Source: Toxorhynchites rutilus septentrionalis
Lineage: Eukaryota; Arthropoda; Insecta; Diptera; Culicidae
Assembly (NCBI RefSeq): GCF_029784135.1
Contig: NC_073746.1
Span: 12,397,475-12,461,474, forward strand
Length of the DNA: 64,000 nt
Direction of reading: 5' to 3'
Made by a program: the position numbers and the translations under genes. Of the stretch, positions 56,684-64,000 are shown piece by piece; within the stretch, counting starts at the first letter, position 1, and every line of letters begins with the position of its first letter. The notes beneath the pieces were generated by a model. The model did not search any database, had not been told where the DNA came from, and was given only the letters and a program-made list of their open reading frames with translations.

Positions 56684-57943
56684 TTATTCGTCTTGTTCTT
56701 CTATTTCAATGTTGTCACTGTATCGTTCAAAAGATGTTCCTTGTGGGCAACTTTCTTCTGCGAGGTATGGGACTTGTTCAAAATATTGGGATACATCAGG
56801 ATCATTTTCTGTATATTCATTAGTTTCTATATTAAAATATCTGGGTCGTTTATTCGGAATTTGTGGCCGGTTTGCATAATTCACTTGTCGAGATCGAATC
56901 GAAGGGTCTACTTCCATTGGTTCGACTTTATTATTGGGTTTTGGAACAAATGGGTTGTTTTGCTGAGCTTGAAATCTTGGTTGAGGTTGAGGATTTTGAG
57001 GTTGAAATTTTTGTGGTTGAAATTGGTTTGAAATCATTGGTCTAAACATATTTTGTTGTTGATGTTGTCGATTAAAATTGTGAACAGGATTAAACATTGT
57101 CTGTTGACGAGCAGTATGCTGAATATACATCGGTCTTGAAATAAAAGGTTGTTGTTGAATTTTGGGAGGAATTCTAGGTGGTATTCTAGGATAATCTTCA
57201 ATTCCGTGTCTTGTTTTTGTCATTGTTTTCCTGTATTCAATGTTTTGGTAAGTAATACAATATGCGTATGCATTTGCTAATGATTCCGGTTCGTGATTTT
57301 TCAAAAATTTGCCGACATCTCCATTTAATCCGCGAGTGAAAGCATCTATTGCTTTTCTATTGTATATGTCAATCATGGCCTTTGATGCTTCTGGGTGTCT
57401 ATAGGCTGGGTTAGTTTTAATTTGTCCAGCAATAAGAGAAAGGAGTTTATTAATTTCATCGTAGAAACATTCCAAACTTTTACCAGATTGTGTTGTGTTC
57501 ATCAATTGATAATCGAGAGTTGTCAGATCTCTCTTTTCACCATAATATGTCAAAAGAGTTTTCTTTATTAAATTCCAGTTTATATTTACATCGGAATTTA
57601 CTAATGCACTGTTGGCTTCTCCTTTTATTTTCCTTCTTATTGCTGTGCAGATGGCATAAAATTTATTCCGTTGATCGGTTGTGCTATTAATATTGGGTGT
57701 GTATGCTCTTACGAGAACATCAACATCACGTATCCAGCTGCTTAATTCATCGGATTTACCATCAAAAACAGGTATTTCCTTAATTAAATCTGGTAATTTT
57801 TCAATAGAGGATGGATCTGCAGGTGATCCATCTGGGTTTGAATAAAAAAGAACTGGATCTTTATAATCCAAGTCTGGTAATGGAGCATTTAAACTTTCTA
57901 AAATGCTTAACCTGTTTAAAATATCTTGCATTTGTTCTGCCAT
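56684..57943 (-). CDS. gag: Gag structural protein
   Basis: The likely start is the ATG at 57943 (MAEQMQDILNRLSILESL); a longer frame reaches 57997. 419 codons. The N-terminal two thirds are helical capsid-like (LSSWIRDVDVLVRAYTPN, LLTYYGEKRDLTTLDYQL, DAFTRGLNGDVGKFLKNHEP), as in Gypsy/errantivirus capsids. The last third is rich in Gln, Asn, Pro, Phe and Arg and has no CCHC knuckle, as usual for errantiviruses. It ends in an acidic tail before TAA 56684-56686. The next codons continue in the same frame into pol. It forms the particle shell and packages RNA. Confidence 0.9.
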   Translation of the reverse strand: MAEQMQDILNRLSILESLNAPLPDLDYKDPVLFYSNPDGSPADPSSIEKLPDLIKEIPVFDGKSDELSSWIRDVDVLVRAYTPNINSTTDQRNKFYAICTAIRRKIKGEANSALVNSDVNINWNLIKKTLLTYYGEKRDLTTLDYQLMNTTQSGKSLECFYDEINKLLSLIAGQIKTNPAYRHPEASKAMIDIYNRKAIDAFTRGLNGDVGKFLKNHEPESLANAYAYCITYQNIEYRKTMTKTRHGIEDYPRIPPRIPPKIQQQPFISRPMYIQHTARQQTMFNPVHNFNRQHQQQNMFRPMISNQFQPQKFQPQNPQPQPRFQAQQNNPFVPKPNNKVEPMEVDPSIRSRQVNYANRPQIPNKRPRYFNIETNEYTENDPDVSQYFEQVPYLAEESCPQGTSFERYSDNIEIEEQDE

Positions 57944-58631
57944 TTTATTGAATCTGATTAAGTATGTATTTTTTTCAAAAATTATATTAAAACACAACTA
58001 GTTTAGTTAATTCACTTTTTTTATTATAATTGTATTTCTTATATTTTGATTTGAATATTGTTTCGCTTTTCTTCACTTTTTATTAATAATTTTAGTAAAA
58101 AATTTTCACTTTGATTTTGATTAATTCACTTAATTGAAATAAAAAATTTACTTACACAATAATTCCAAACATTCTGTGGGTATGCCACAGAACTGCGGGA
58201 CACGTGGCTCCGTTCCCAATCCTCTTGCAGTGGAAATCTGGAAGCCTTTCGAGCGCGTGTTTGGTTGTTACCGAGTCCTCTTATCTCCGGATCCAAGCGT
58301 CGGGTGAGCTCGAAGTGATGAGGATCCGTGGAACCCACCACACTTCCCGGTGGAACCCCACACACTTCCCGGTGCGGTGGTGTTTTCCTTTTTAGATGAA
58401 GCACTAGTATTTCTCTGTGTTTTCGTCCTACTGGGGCACCTATCCGCACGTCCGCTTTAAACGAGGTTGGTGTTGCGCGAGTTATCAATTCGAACCGATG
58501 GTTGCTTTATCGCACCAAGTCGTTGTTCGAAACGCGGTGGAAAATTAAACGGGCTGTCGATTGCTTTCACGCACCGAGTCTTACTTCCGTTCACTTCACT
58601 AATTTTCCACTGATAACACTAATCACTCTGG
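57944..58631 (-). other. 5' leader of the Gypsy element
   Basis: About 690 bp between primer site and gag, expected to hold the packaging signal and the env splice donor. No donor was fixed. A chance frame at 58126-58488 has no family signature. Confidence 0.6.
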
Positions 58632-58649
58632 GTCCCTATTCGGGCGCCA
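58632..58649 (-). promoter_or_regulatory. tRNA-Lys type primer-binding site
   Basis: On the minus strand tggcgcccgaatagggac overlaps the last LTR base. It matches the classical lysine tRNA primer site at all but one of 18 positions. It primes minus-strand DNA synthesis. Confidence 0.85.
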
Positions 58650-58965
58650 GTTAATACTTTTACAGAAGGTTTATTTAAAAAAATATTTTTTTGACACCAA
58701 CGTGTCTTTATTCACTCTTGCTAAAAAAAACTGAACATAGAATTTTAGGATACTGCTATATATAATCTCGCTGTGCCCTGATTCTAGTCCTATCGCTAAA
58801 TACTGCATTATGGCAAATAATGGAAATGTTTGTTTATTTGGATCTTGGGTCGTGAGATTGTTTATGATGTGATGTGGCTGAGTGGTCCGATGTCTGGAGT
58901 TTGTTGATAATGAATTATCGCTTCGCGGGTGGTCCGTTGCTGGCCAGATGGTTGGTGACTTAACT
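58649..58965 (-). repeat. 5' LTR of the Gypsy element
   Basis: 317 bp, carries the promoter of the element. Same sequence as 51547-51863 by eye. The target duplication aaca follows at 58966-58969. Confidence 0.95.
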
Positions 58966-58989
58966 AACATGAGAGAAAAATTTGAGCTG

Positions 58990-59375
58990 AGGGGGAGATG
59001 TGATATTGCACTGGTCTTACGCGGTACCTGCGTAAGAAAAACCGCGTCAATTGGAAAATCCGCATAAAAAAACCTCGTAAAAAAAACCGCGTAAAAAAAC
59101 CTGGGTGTACAATGAAAAGAAATCAAAAACTGTATATAATTTGATATCTTTTCACTGTATGCAATCGAATCCGGTATATAATCGAGTTTTTTTTTATTTG
59201 TTTTCTTTGGATGTATTTTTCGTTTTTTGAAAATAAAAAAAAACATAATTTTATCCAGTTTCTCTCACGAGGTGATAGATGATTATATTTGATGAAAAAA
59301 TCCCCCTACTCATATGTTCGAATTTCAACAATGACAGAGTTATAGAACTTTTTTTGTTTCGGACTCTGTTGCCTT
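58990..59375. repeat. acgcggttttttt-type repeat, copy 2
   Basis: Several aaaaaaaccgcgt units, then gtatataatcgagttttttt and cgaatttcaacaatgacaga. It is the inverse of copy 1 in its first part. The end block recurs at 61270-61375. Confidence 0.6.
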
Positions 59376-59384
59376 AAACTGGCT

Positions 59385-59600
59385 CTACTTTAAAAAGTAT
59401 GCTACTGAAGACAAAGCATCTGCCACGATGTTTGATTTGCTTGGTTTGCAACAAATTCCATGATCATGTTGTTCAATGAAAGCATTCCACCTTCTGAGTA
59501 TTGCACTCTGGTTTTTAAGAGAAATGGAAAACTGATGGGCGCAAAACCAATAAATGACTTTTGATGATTTTTGGGTACTTGTAGGGCATGACATGAAAAA
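59385..59600 (-). pseudogene. Gypsy RNase H fragment
   Basis: About 69 codons on the minus strand include RRWNAFIEQHDHGICCKPSK and SNIVADALSSVAY, which match the end of Gypsy RNase H (compare RRWKAYLEEHDYEIQYKPGK and NVVADALSR usage in the intact pol nearby). No other pol part or LTR flanks it. An old, isolated scrap of a different Gypsy element. Confidence 0.75.
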
Positions 59601-59639
59601 ACCACTTCATGATTTATCTAAACAAAAAACAAATAAAAA

Positions 59640-59800
59640 CAACTAATTAATAGTCAATGTGATCCCTTTGCCCTCGATAATGACAGCGCTTTGACATACT
59701 CTCCACCAGGTTCCGGAAGTGTTGAGGGTCCAGCTCGACGTCAGTTTTATCCACCTTATTGATCAAAATCGCCCATAAAGTAGTATCGAACTTTGTTCTA
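59640..59800 (-). pseudogene. Tc1-like transposase C-terminal end
   Basis: The minus strand reads DPQHFRNLVESMSKRCHYRG and ends DHIDY-stop, like the Tc1 terminus (LVESMPRR ... G-H-T-K-Y). It belongs with the fragment at 60494-60870, from which it is separated by a SINE and about 170 bp of non-coding DNA. Confidence 0.55.
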
Positions 59801-59973
59801 CAAAGATGTCTCAAATAACTATAAATATAAGAAAGTTAAATTTTTTATTTCATCGACAATTTTAGTCACCCTATTTTTGATAACATAAAAATGAACGCTC
59901 TATCATATATAACACCTTTGTCGAAGACAGTTTCTGTCTAGAGCATAACTATCGAGCTCTAAATGCTAATTTC

Positions 59974-60493
59974 CACTTAATTACATTTTTTCATCCCTTT
60001 TTGTTTATTTTAGGCTCATTAGCATTTTAGCTGTTACAGAGCCGAGTTTTAATCGTGTACATGTCACATGTTTATCATATCTATAATTAGCACATTATAC
60101 AGTTGCCATTTTTCGGCGTTAGAGTATTCCCTTCTATACCACTTCATATGGTACACATTTACACGGTAGCCATTTATGCGTAAGAGTTTTGCTTCTGTGT
60201 TCTTCCATTATCCAGTTAGACAGGACAGCGGAGACAGTTGATTGATCATGGTTGAGTTGTTTATAAGAACAGCAGCCCGATGTGTCTTGCAGAGCAGAGC
60301 AGTTGTATGGATGAATCGATCTTATTTCGACCGTGGATCGATCTCCATAGCTGATGATTGTTGCGTGGACGTAGTTATTCTGTAACAACACAAAGATGGT
60401 CAATGAGGGCCCTGAGTTTCGAACTCACGATCGATCGCTTACTAAGCGAACGCGCAACCAATATGGCTACGGAGACCCCCCACTTAATTACAT
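59974..60493 (-). mobile_element. tRNA-derived SINE, about 490 bp, with perfect target duplication
   Basis: The head at 60400-60480 (minus strand) has a box B gagttcgaaactc and a weak box A near gtagccatattggttgc. The tail reaches a T-run (A-run on the minus strand) at 59987. The 13-bp repeats cacttaattacat at 59974-59986 and 60481-60493 are identical. The body encodes nothing; the 89-codon minus frame is by chance. It interrupts a Tc1 transposase remnant. Confidence 0.8.
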
Positions 60494-60960
60494 CTCCTGG
60501 ACCTTCGTACATTGATTTGATCAAGGCCGATCGAAAGAATGCTGCTGTTTACTTCGCAGTATGTTTCGAGTTATTATCTTGCTGGAATGTGTAGTTCCAT
60601 TTTCAGCATGGATTCTTCCAGATGCACGCACAAAATGTCCATATAACCATCGGCAGTCATACTACCGTTGACCTGCGCTAAGTTTCCCACCCCAGCTTAC
60701 GGTTACGCCACGCTGGCGAGCATCTGATGCTTCCGAATGATCAGCTGCACCGCAACGCAACTCCTTACACTGGAAGTCATCTAGAAGCCATCAAATTTCG
60801 GACCTATATTGAGATTTGCTTTCCACCTAGTTTCCGGAAGTTTGCTCAGCGTTAAAAACACGTCACTACCAGAATTTGACTAAACAGCGACGAAAATTAT
60901 GTTTGTGTCAGATATAAACAACCAACTGTCAAAAATAGAACTAAATTACGTAAGTGGATT
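60494..60960 (-). pseudogene. Tc1-like transposase, central part
   Basis: Minus-strand readings show VGNLAQVNGSMTADGYMDIL followed by CVHLEESMLKMEL, and then YTFQQDNNSKHTAK, the block with the second catalytic Asp of Tc1 transposases. Stops and shifts break it. The third catalytic residue region was not found next to the SINE. Remnant of an old Tc1-type transposon. Confidence 0.65.
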
Positions 60961-61084
60961 TTTTATGTCATACCCTGAAAGTACCCATTGAAGAACAAAA
61001 GTTATTTTTTGTTTCATAAAAATTGTAATCAGGAAGATTTTCGATGTATGACGGATCAGCAGGTAATCCGTTTTCAACAATGCA

Positions 61085-61375
61085 GCACGGACTCGATTAT
61101 ATACAGTTTTTGATTTCTTTTCACTGTATATAATCGAATCCTGTCAAAAAAGTCAAAATAAATTTTTTTAATTGTTTTTTTTCGCATGTATTTTTAGTTT
61201 TTCGAAAATAAAAGAGGAATTTGATTTTTGATTCATCCCCTTAAAGTCAGAAAACACCTTTCTCACATGAAAAAAATAAATTTATCCAGATTCTCTCAGA
61301 AGGTGATACACGATCATATTTGATGAAAAAATCCTTCTACGCATATATTCGAATTTCAACAATAACAGAGTTATA
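61085..61375. repeat. acgcggttttttt-type family, copy 3 (terminal block only)
   Basis: gactcgattatatacagttt ... ccccttaaagtcagaaaaca, then cacatgaaaaaaataaattt and cgaatttcaacaataacaga. It is the inverse of 50881-51040 and a direct match to 59270-59350. Transposon copy 3 is inserted at its TA. Confidence 0.55.
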
Positions 61376-61455
61376 CAGGGTTTTCCAACTTTAAATTCCG
61401 AAAGTAAATTGAAATAAAACACACTTAGAATTTGAATTTCGATGAAACTTTTATT

Positions 61456-62179
61456 TCAAATTAAAGTTTGGTTTATGCCATTATATGTGTGAAATACAAC
61501 ATCATTCAAATGTCCACCTAGGGCTTCCTCGCACACTTTGATCCGGAACAGGTAATTTTCGATGACTTTTCGGCACATATGGGGCGGTATCTCGGTCATA
61601 ACTTCACGAATGTTGTCTTTCAAATGTTCAAGAATTTGCGGAGAGTTGGCATAGACACGGTCTTTCGCATAATCCCACAAAAAAAGGTCTAGCGGGTTCA
61701 AATCGCATGATCTGGACGGCCAATTGGCATCACCAAAACGCGAAATTATGCGTCGTCGCAATATGGCCATGTTCGGTCGTGTTGTGTGGCACGTGGCGCA
61801 GTCCTGCTGAAACCACATGTCATCCGTATCCATATCTTCAATTTGTGGCAAAAAAAAATCGGTTAACATGCGACCATAGCGCTCACCATTCACAGTTACC
61901 GTCTCGCCGTCCTCATTTTCAAAGAAATACGGCCCGATGACTCCACCAGACCATAATGCGCACCAAACAGTGACTTTTGGCGGATGCAATGGCCTCTCAA
62001 CAATCACGTGTGGATTTTCTGAGCCTTTTATACGGAAATTTTGGATGTTCAAATAGCCACCGAGCTCGAAATGTGCCTCATCGCTGAAGAAAATTTGATG
62101 CGAAAATTCAGCATTTTGCTGCTGTTGTTCGTTCACCCAATCGACGTATGCCCGACGCATTCCATGGCCACCACGCTCT
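61456..62179 (-). pseudogene. Transposase copy 3, C-terminal two thirds
   Basis: Open on the minus strand from the LINE junction to the stop at 61456. It has AEFSHQIFFSDEAHFELGGY (first Asp), TVWCALWSGGVIGPYFFENE, MWFQQDCATCHTT (second Asp; Gly-to-Cys after QQD) and WPSRSCDLNPLDLFLWDYAK (third Asp). A 12-base deletion removes four residues between the second and third Asp, shortening the spacing from 36 to 32. It lacks its own N-terminal part because of the LINE. Confidence 0.85.
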
Positions 62180-63701
62180 AATTTTTGTATTTTATTTTTA
62201 TTTATTTATTTCTATAAAATTCATAATACAAGTATTAGGTTACTCAAAGTATGTATTACTACCGCTATCTATAAAGAATCTATTCACATAAATGCATTTT
62301 ACACGCTCTTCTGAATTTATGGAATGATGTTGTTGATTTGATCGTTCGTGGAAGGCTGTTCCATAGCCTTATTGCTCGATGCTCAAAAGAAACTCTCAAA
62401 ATATTTGTTTCACATCTAGGGAGTAGCAAATTATGAGTTCGTAGAAGTGATGACGCAACGAAAAGATTTTCCAAGTATTTTGGGGCATTTCTTAGCATTT
62501 TAAAAGTCATAGTGCACGTTCGGAAATCCAAATATTCGCTGTAGCTACAGTTGAGGATTGATTTTGAAAATTCAGAGATATGGTCAAATCTATTGAGTCC
62601 ATACACTTTTAAAATTAAAAGCCAATTGCAATTTGCGAAAATTTTCGCTCATTGATTTGGCATAAAGTACATCTCCATACTCAAATAGTGGAATAATTAA
62701 TGCTCGAACAAGTTTCAATTTGATATGCTGAGGGGTAAATTGTTTGAGAGCCACCAAGGTCTGCATCGCATAGTACACTTTTTGACACACTGCATTAGTC
62801 TGAGCTTTCCAGTTTAAGCTACTGTCCATTAAGATGCCTAGGTTTTTCACAACTTCCGAGTAACTTATGTTCTTGGTATCCATTTTGGCAGACGGAGCTC
62901 CATGTACATCCATGTGTCTTGATTTAAAAATTATAGCTTGAGTCTTACAAGCATTGAGGATTAGTCCATTGTTATTGCTCCAGGAAATAATATTTGCAAT
63001 ATCAATGTTGATCATGTTTACAATGTTCGTTAAGTCATTCAGCTTACCTGATAGGTATAACTGGCAGTCATCGGCATACAGGTGAACCATGCAGTAGTTC
63101 ATACGGTTAGGCAGGTCATTTATGAACATGGAAAATAGTAGAGGGCCTAAGATCGACCCTTGAGGTACGCCACTTTCAACCTGGACAATATCAGATTTTG
63201 TACCGTTGAAGTCAACATATTGAGAGCGGTTCGACAAATAGCTTGATATCAATGCAACAGCAGATCCATGCAGCATAAAACAGCGTGCAAGTTTTTTGTA
63301 AAGTAACAGATGATTTATAGAATCAAACGCTTTACTGAAATCAAGCAGTACTAATACAGTTAACATCTTTTTGTCCAGTGCGCGTCGAATATCGTTATCA
63401 ATTTTTATCAAGGCGGTCGTAGTGCTGCAGTTTTTACGATAGTCTGATTGAAAGCGACAAAGTAGTTCATTCCTATTTAAATATTCGTTCAACTGGTTTG
63501 AAAGAATCTTTTCAAAAATTTTAGAGATGGCTGGCAGTATGCTAATTGGTCGGTACTCTGACTCGTTTACAGGATTATCAACCTTTCCAATCGGAACTAC
63601 TCTAGCAATTTTCCACATGCTTGGGAAAGTTGATGTCGTGACACAACAATTGAAAATATCAGTAATGTACGGTAGCGTTACTGAGAGAGACAATTTTTGT
63701 A
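62180..63701 (-). mobile_element. 5'-truncated CR1/Jockey-like LINE inserted in transposase copy 3
   Basis: The 10-bp direct repeats aatttttgta at 62180-62189 and 63692-63701 flank 1.5 kb. The 3' end (low coordinates) carries an A-rich tail of aaata units on the minus strand. It has the same orientation as the transposase gene. The 5' end starts inside the RT domain. Confidence 0.9.
62280..62606 (-). pseudogene. LINE ORF2 C-terminal part
   Basis: About 108 codons from a frame one base off the RT frame. It has FRTCTMTFKMLRNAPKYLEN, RCETNILRVSFEHRAIRLW and WNSLPRTIKSTTSFHKFRRA, the usual LINE ORF2 end. A single frameshift near 62595-62606 separates it from RT. Confidence 0.8.
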
Positions 63702-64000
63702 CCAGTTGGACTTTATATAGATGTAGGTGCAAGTCCAAATGCAAAATTCGCCACAATGATGTGTTTGACAAGCCCAATTGCTGAGCACGCCGTGGAATCG
63801 GAACATTCGGGTCATCCTCCACACTGGCAGCAACAGCAGCAATATTTTCGGCCGAACGCACATTACGATGATGCACAGGTTTCACAATATCCGCTACGGA
63901 TCCAGTTTGTTCGAATTTACGCACTACATTAGCGATTGTGTGCTCTGTATGCCGTCCATGACGACCAAAATCCGTCCGTAATGCTCGAAAAACATTTGCC
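62590..64000 (-). pseudogene. Chimeric frame: transposase N-terminus running into LINE reverse transcriptase
   Basis: The frame enters from beyond 64000 as transposase (KFEQTGSVADIVKP, IPRRAQQLGLSNTSLWRILH) and passes the insertion junction at about 63692-63701 (VQLVQKL) without a stop. It continues as RT: YRPISILPAISKIFEKILSN, LLDFSKAFDSINHLLLYKKL, SGVPQGSILGPLLFSMF, catalytic HLYADDCQLYL and NLGILMDSSLNW, stopping at 62590. Both parts have the same strand and phase. The result joins a helix-turn-helix DNA-binding part to a near-complete RT palm. No evidence of expression, and most likely accidental. Confidence 0.8.

Larger units (their letters stand above)
51547..58965 (-). mobile_element. 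Complete Gypsy/errantivirus-like LTR retrotransposon (endogenous retrovirus of insects)
   Basis: 7,419 bp with 317-bp LTRs at both ends, a 4-bp target duplication (aaca at 51543-51546 and 58966-58969), a tRNA-type primer site, a polypurine tract, gag, pol and a third env-like region in the order expected for errantiviruses. The LTRs start agttaa and end ttaact. No difference between the two LTRs was found by eye, indicating a very recent insertion. Gag and pol frames are open and the env reading is split. Confidence 0.95.
61376..64000 (-). mobile_element. IS630-Tc1-mariner superfamily transposon (DUF4817-type), copy 3, split by a LINE, runs off window
   Basis: It starts cagggttttccaac after TA (61374-61375). 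Its other end is beyond 64000. Without the LINE (62190-63691 plus one 10-bp duplication) it follows copies 1 and 2 closely. Confidence 0.85.

Noticed and set aside
58126..58488. 120-codon frame in the provirus leader as an extra viral gene
   Set aside because: No similarity I can name and no counterpart in related elements that I know. Leader frames of this length are common by chance.
60134..60403. 89-codon minus-strand frame
   Set aside because: It lies wholly inside the SINE body and starts in the tRNA-like region.

Overview
This window looks like nuclear DNA from a mosquito, most likely a culicine of the Aedes type. The reasons are the AT-rich sequence packed with nested transposons, a DD37E IS630-Tc1-mariner element (a type first described from mosquitoes), an errantivirus-like Gypsy element, a BEL/Pao element, several non-LTR lineages and tRNA-derived SINEs. 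The species assignment is inference. Almost every open frame of length belongs to a mobile element. Host-gene evidence is limited to one probable first coding exon of a leucine-rich-repeat (LRR) protein (26480-26714) and a decayed two-exon THAP-type fragment (about 36436-36906).

Layout. 1-5.4 kb: a CR1/Jockey-like LINE, split by a 5'-truncated I-clade LINE with RNase H. 5.4-13.35 kb: a TTAA-flanked MITE, AT-rich sequence, a 2.75 kb fold-back element whose left arm carries a Helitron-like insert, and a three-level nest (TTAA element, TA element, recurrent 'GACGTAG' repeat). 13.35-19.2 kb: plain sequence, microsatellites, a 95-bp tandem array, a tRNA-SINE and an integrase remnant. 19.2-24.6 kb: a palindromic MITE split by an IS630-type transposon (copy 1), then a BEL/Pao remnant inside a GACGTAG repeat. 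25-28.3 kb: the probable host gene start. 28.3-31.8 kb: IS630-type copy 2 and another GACGTAG element. 32.6-36.0 kb: a hAT element with an 8-bp target duplication, followed by a SINE. 36.4-38.9 kb: the THAP fragment and the DD37E element with 49-bp terminal inverted repeats (TIRs). 39.6-44.3 kb: small MITEs and direct repeats. 44.6-48.05 kb: a minus-strand LINE and a second Helitron-like end. 51.5-58.97 kb: a complete Gypsy/errantivirus-like provirus on the minus strand with apparently identical LTRs. 59-61.4 kb: a Gypsy RNase H scrap and a Tc1 remnant split by a SINE. 61.4-64 kb: IS630-type copy 3, whose transposase is interrupted by a LINE.

The genes do not form a pathway. They are layers of insertions, and target duplications and empty sites let much of the order be read. 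The youngest insertion appears to be the Gypsy provirus (identical LTRs, a 4-bp target duplication, open gag and pol). Its gag and pol lie in one frame separated by a single UAA codon, and its env reading frame is broken by a frameshift. Element boundaries and repeat comparisons were made by eye, and clade names rest on recognised motifs, not searches.
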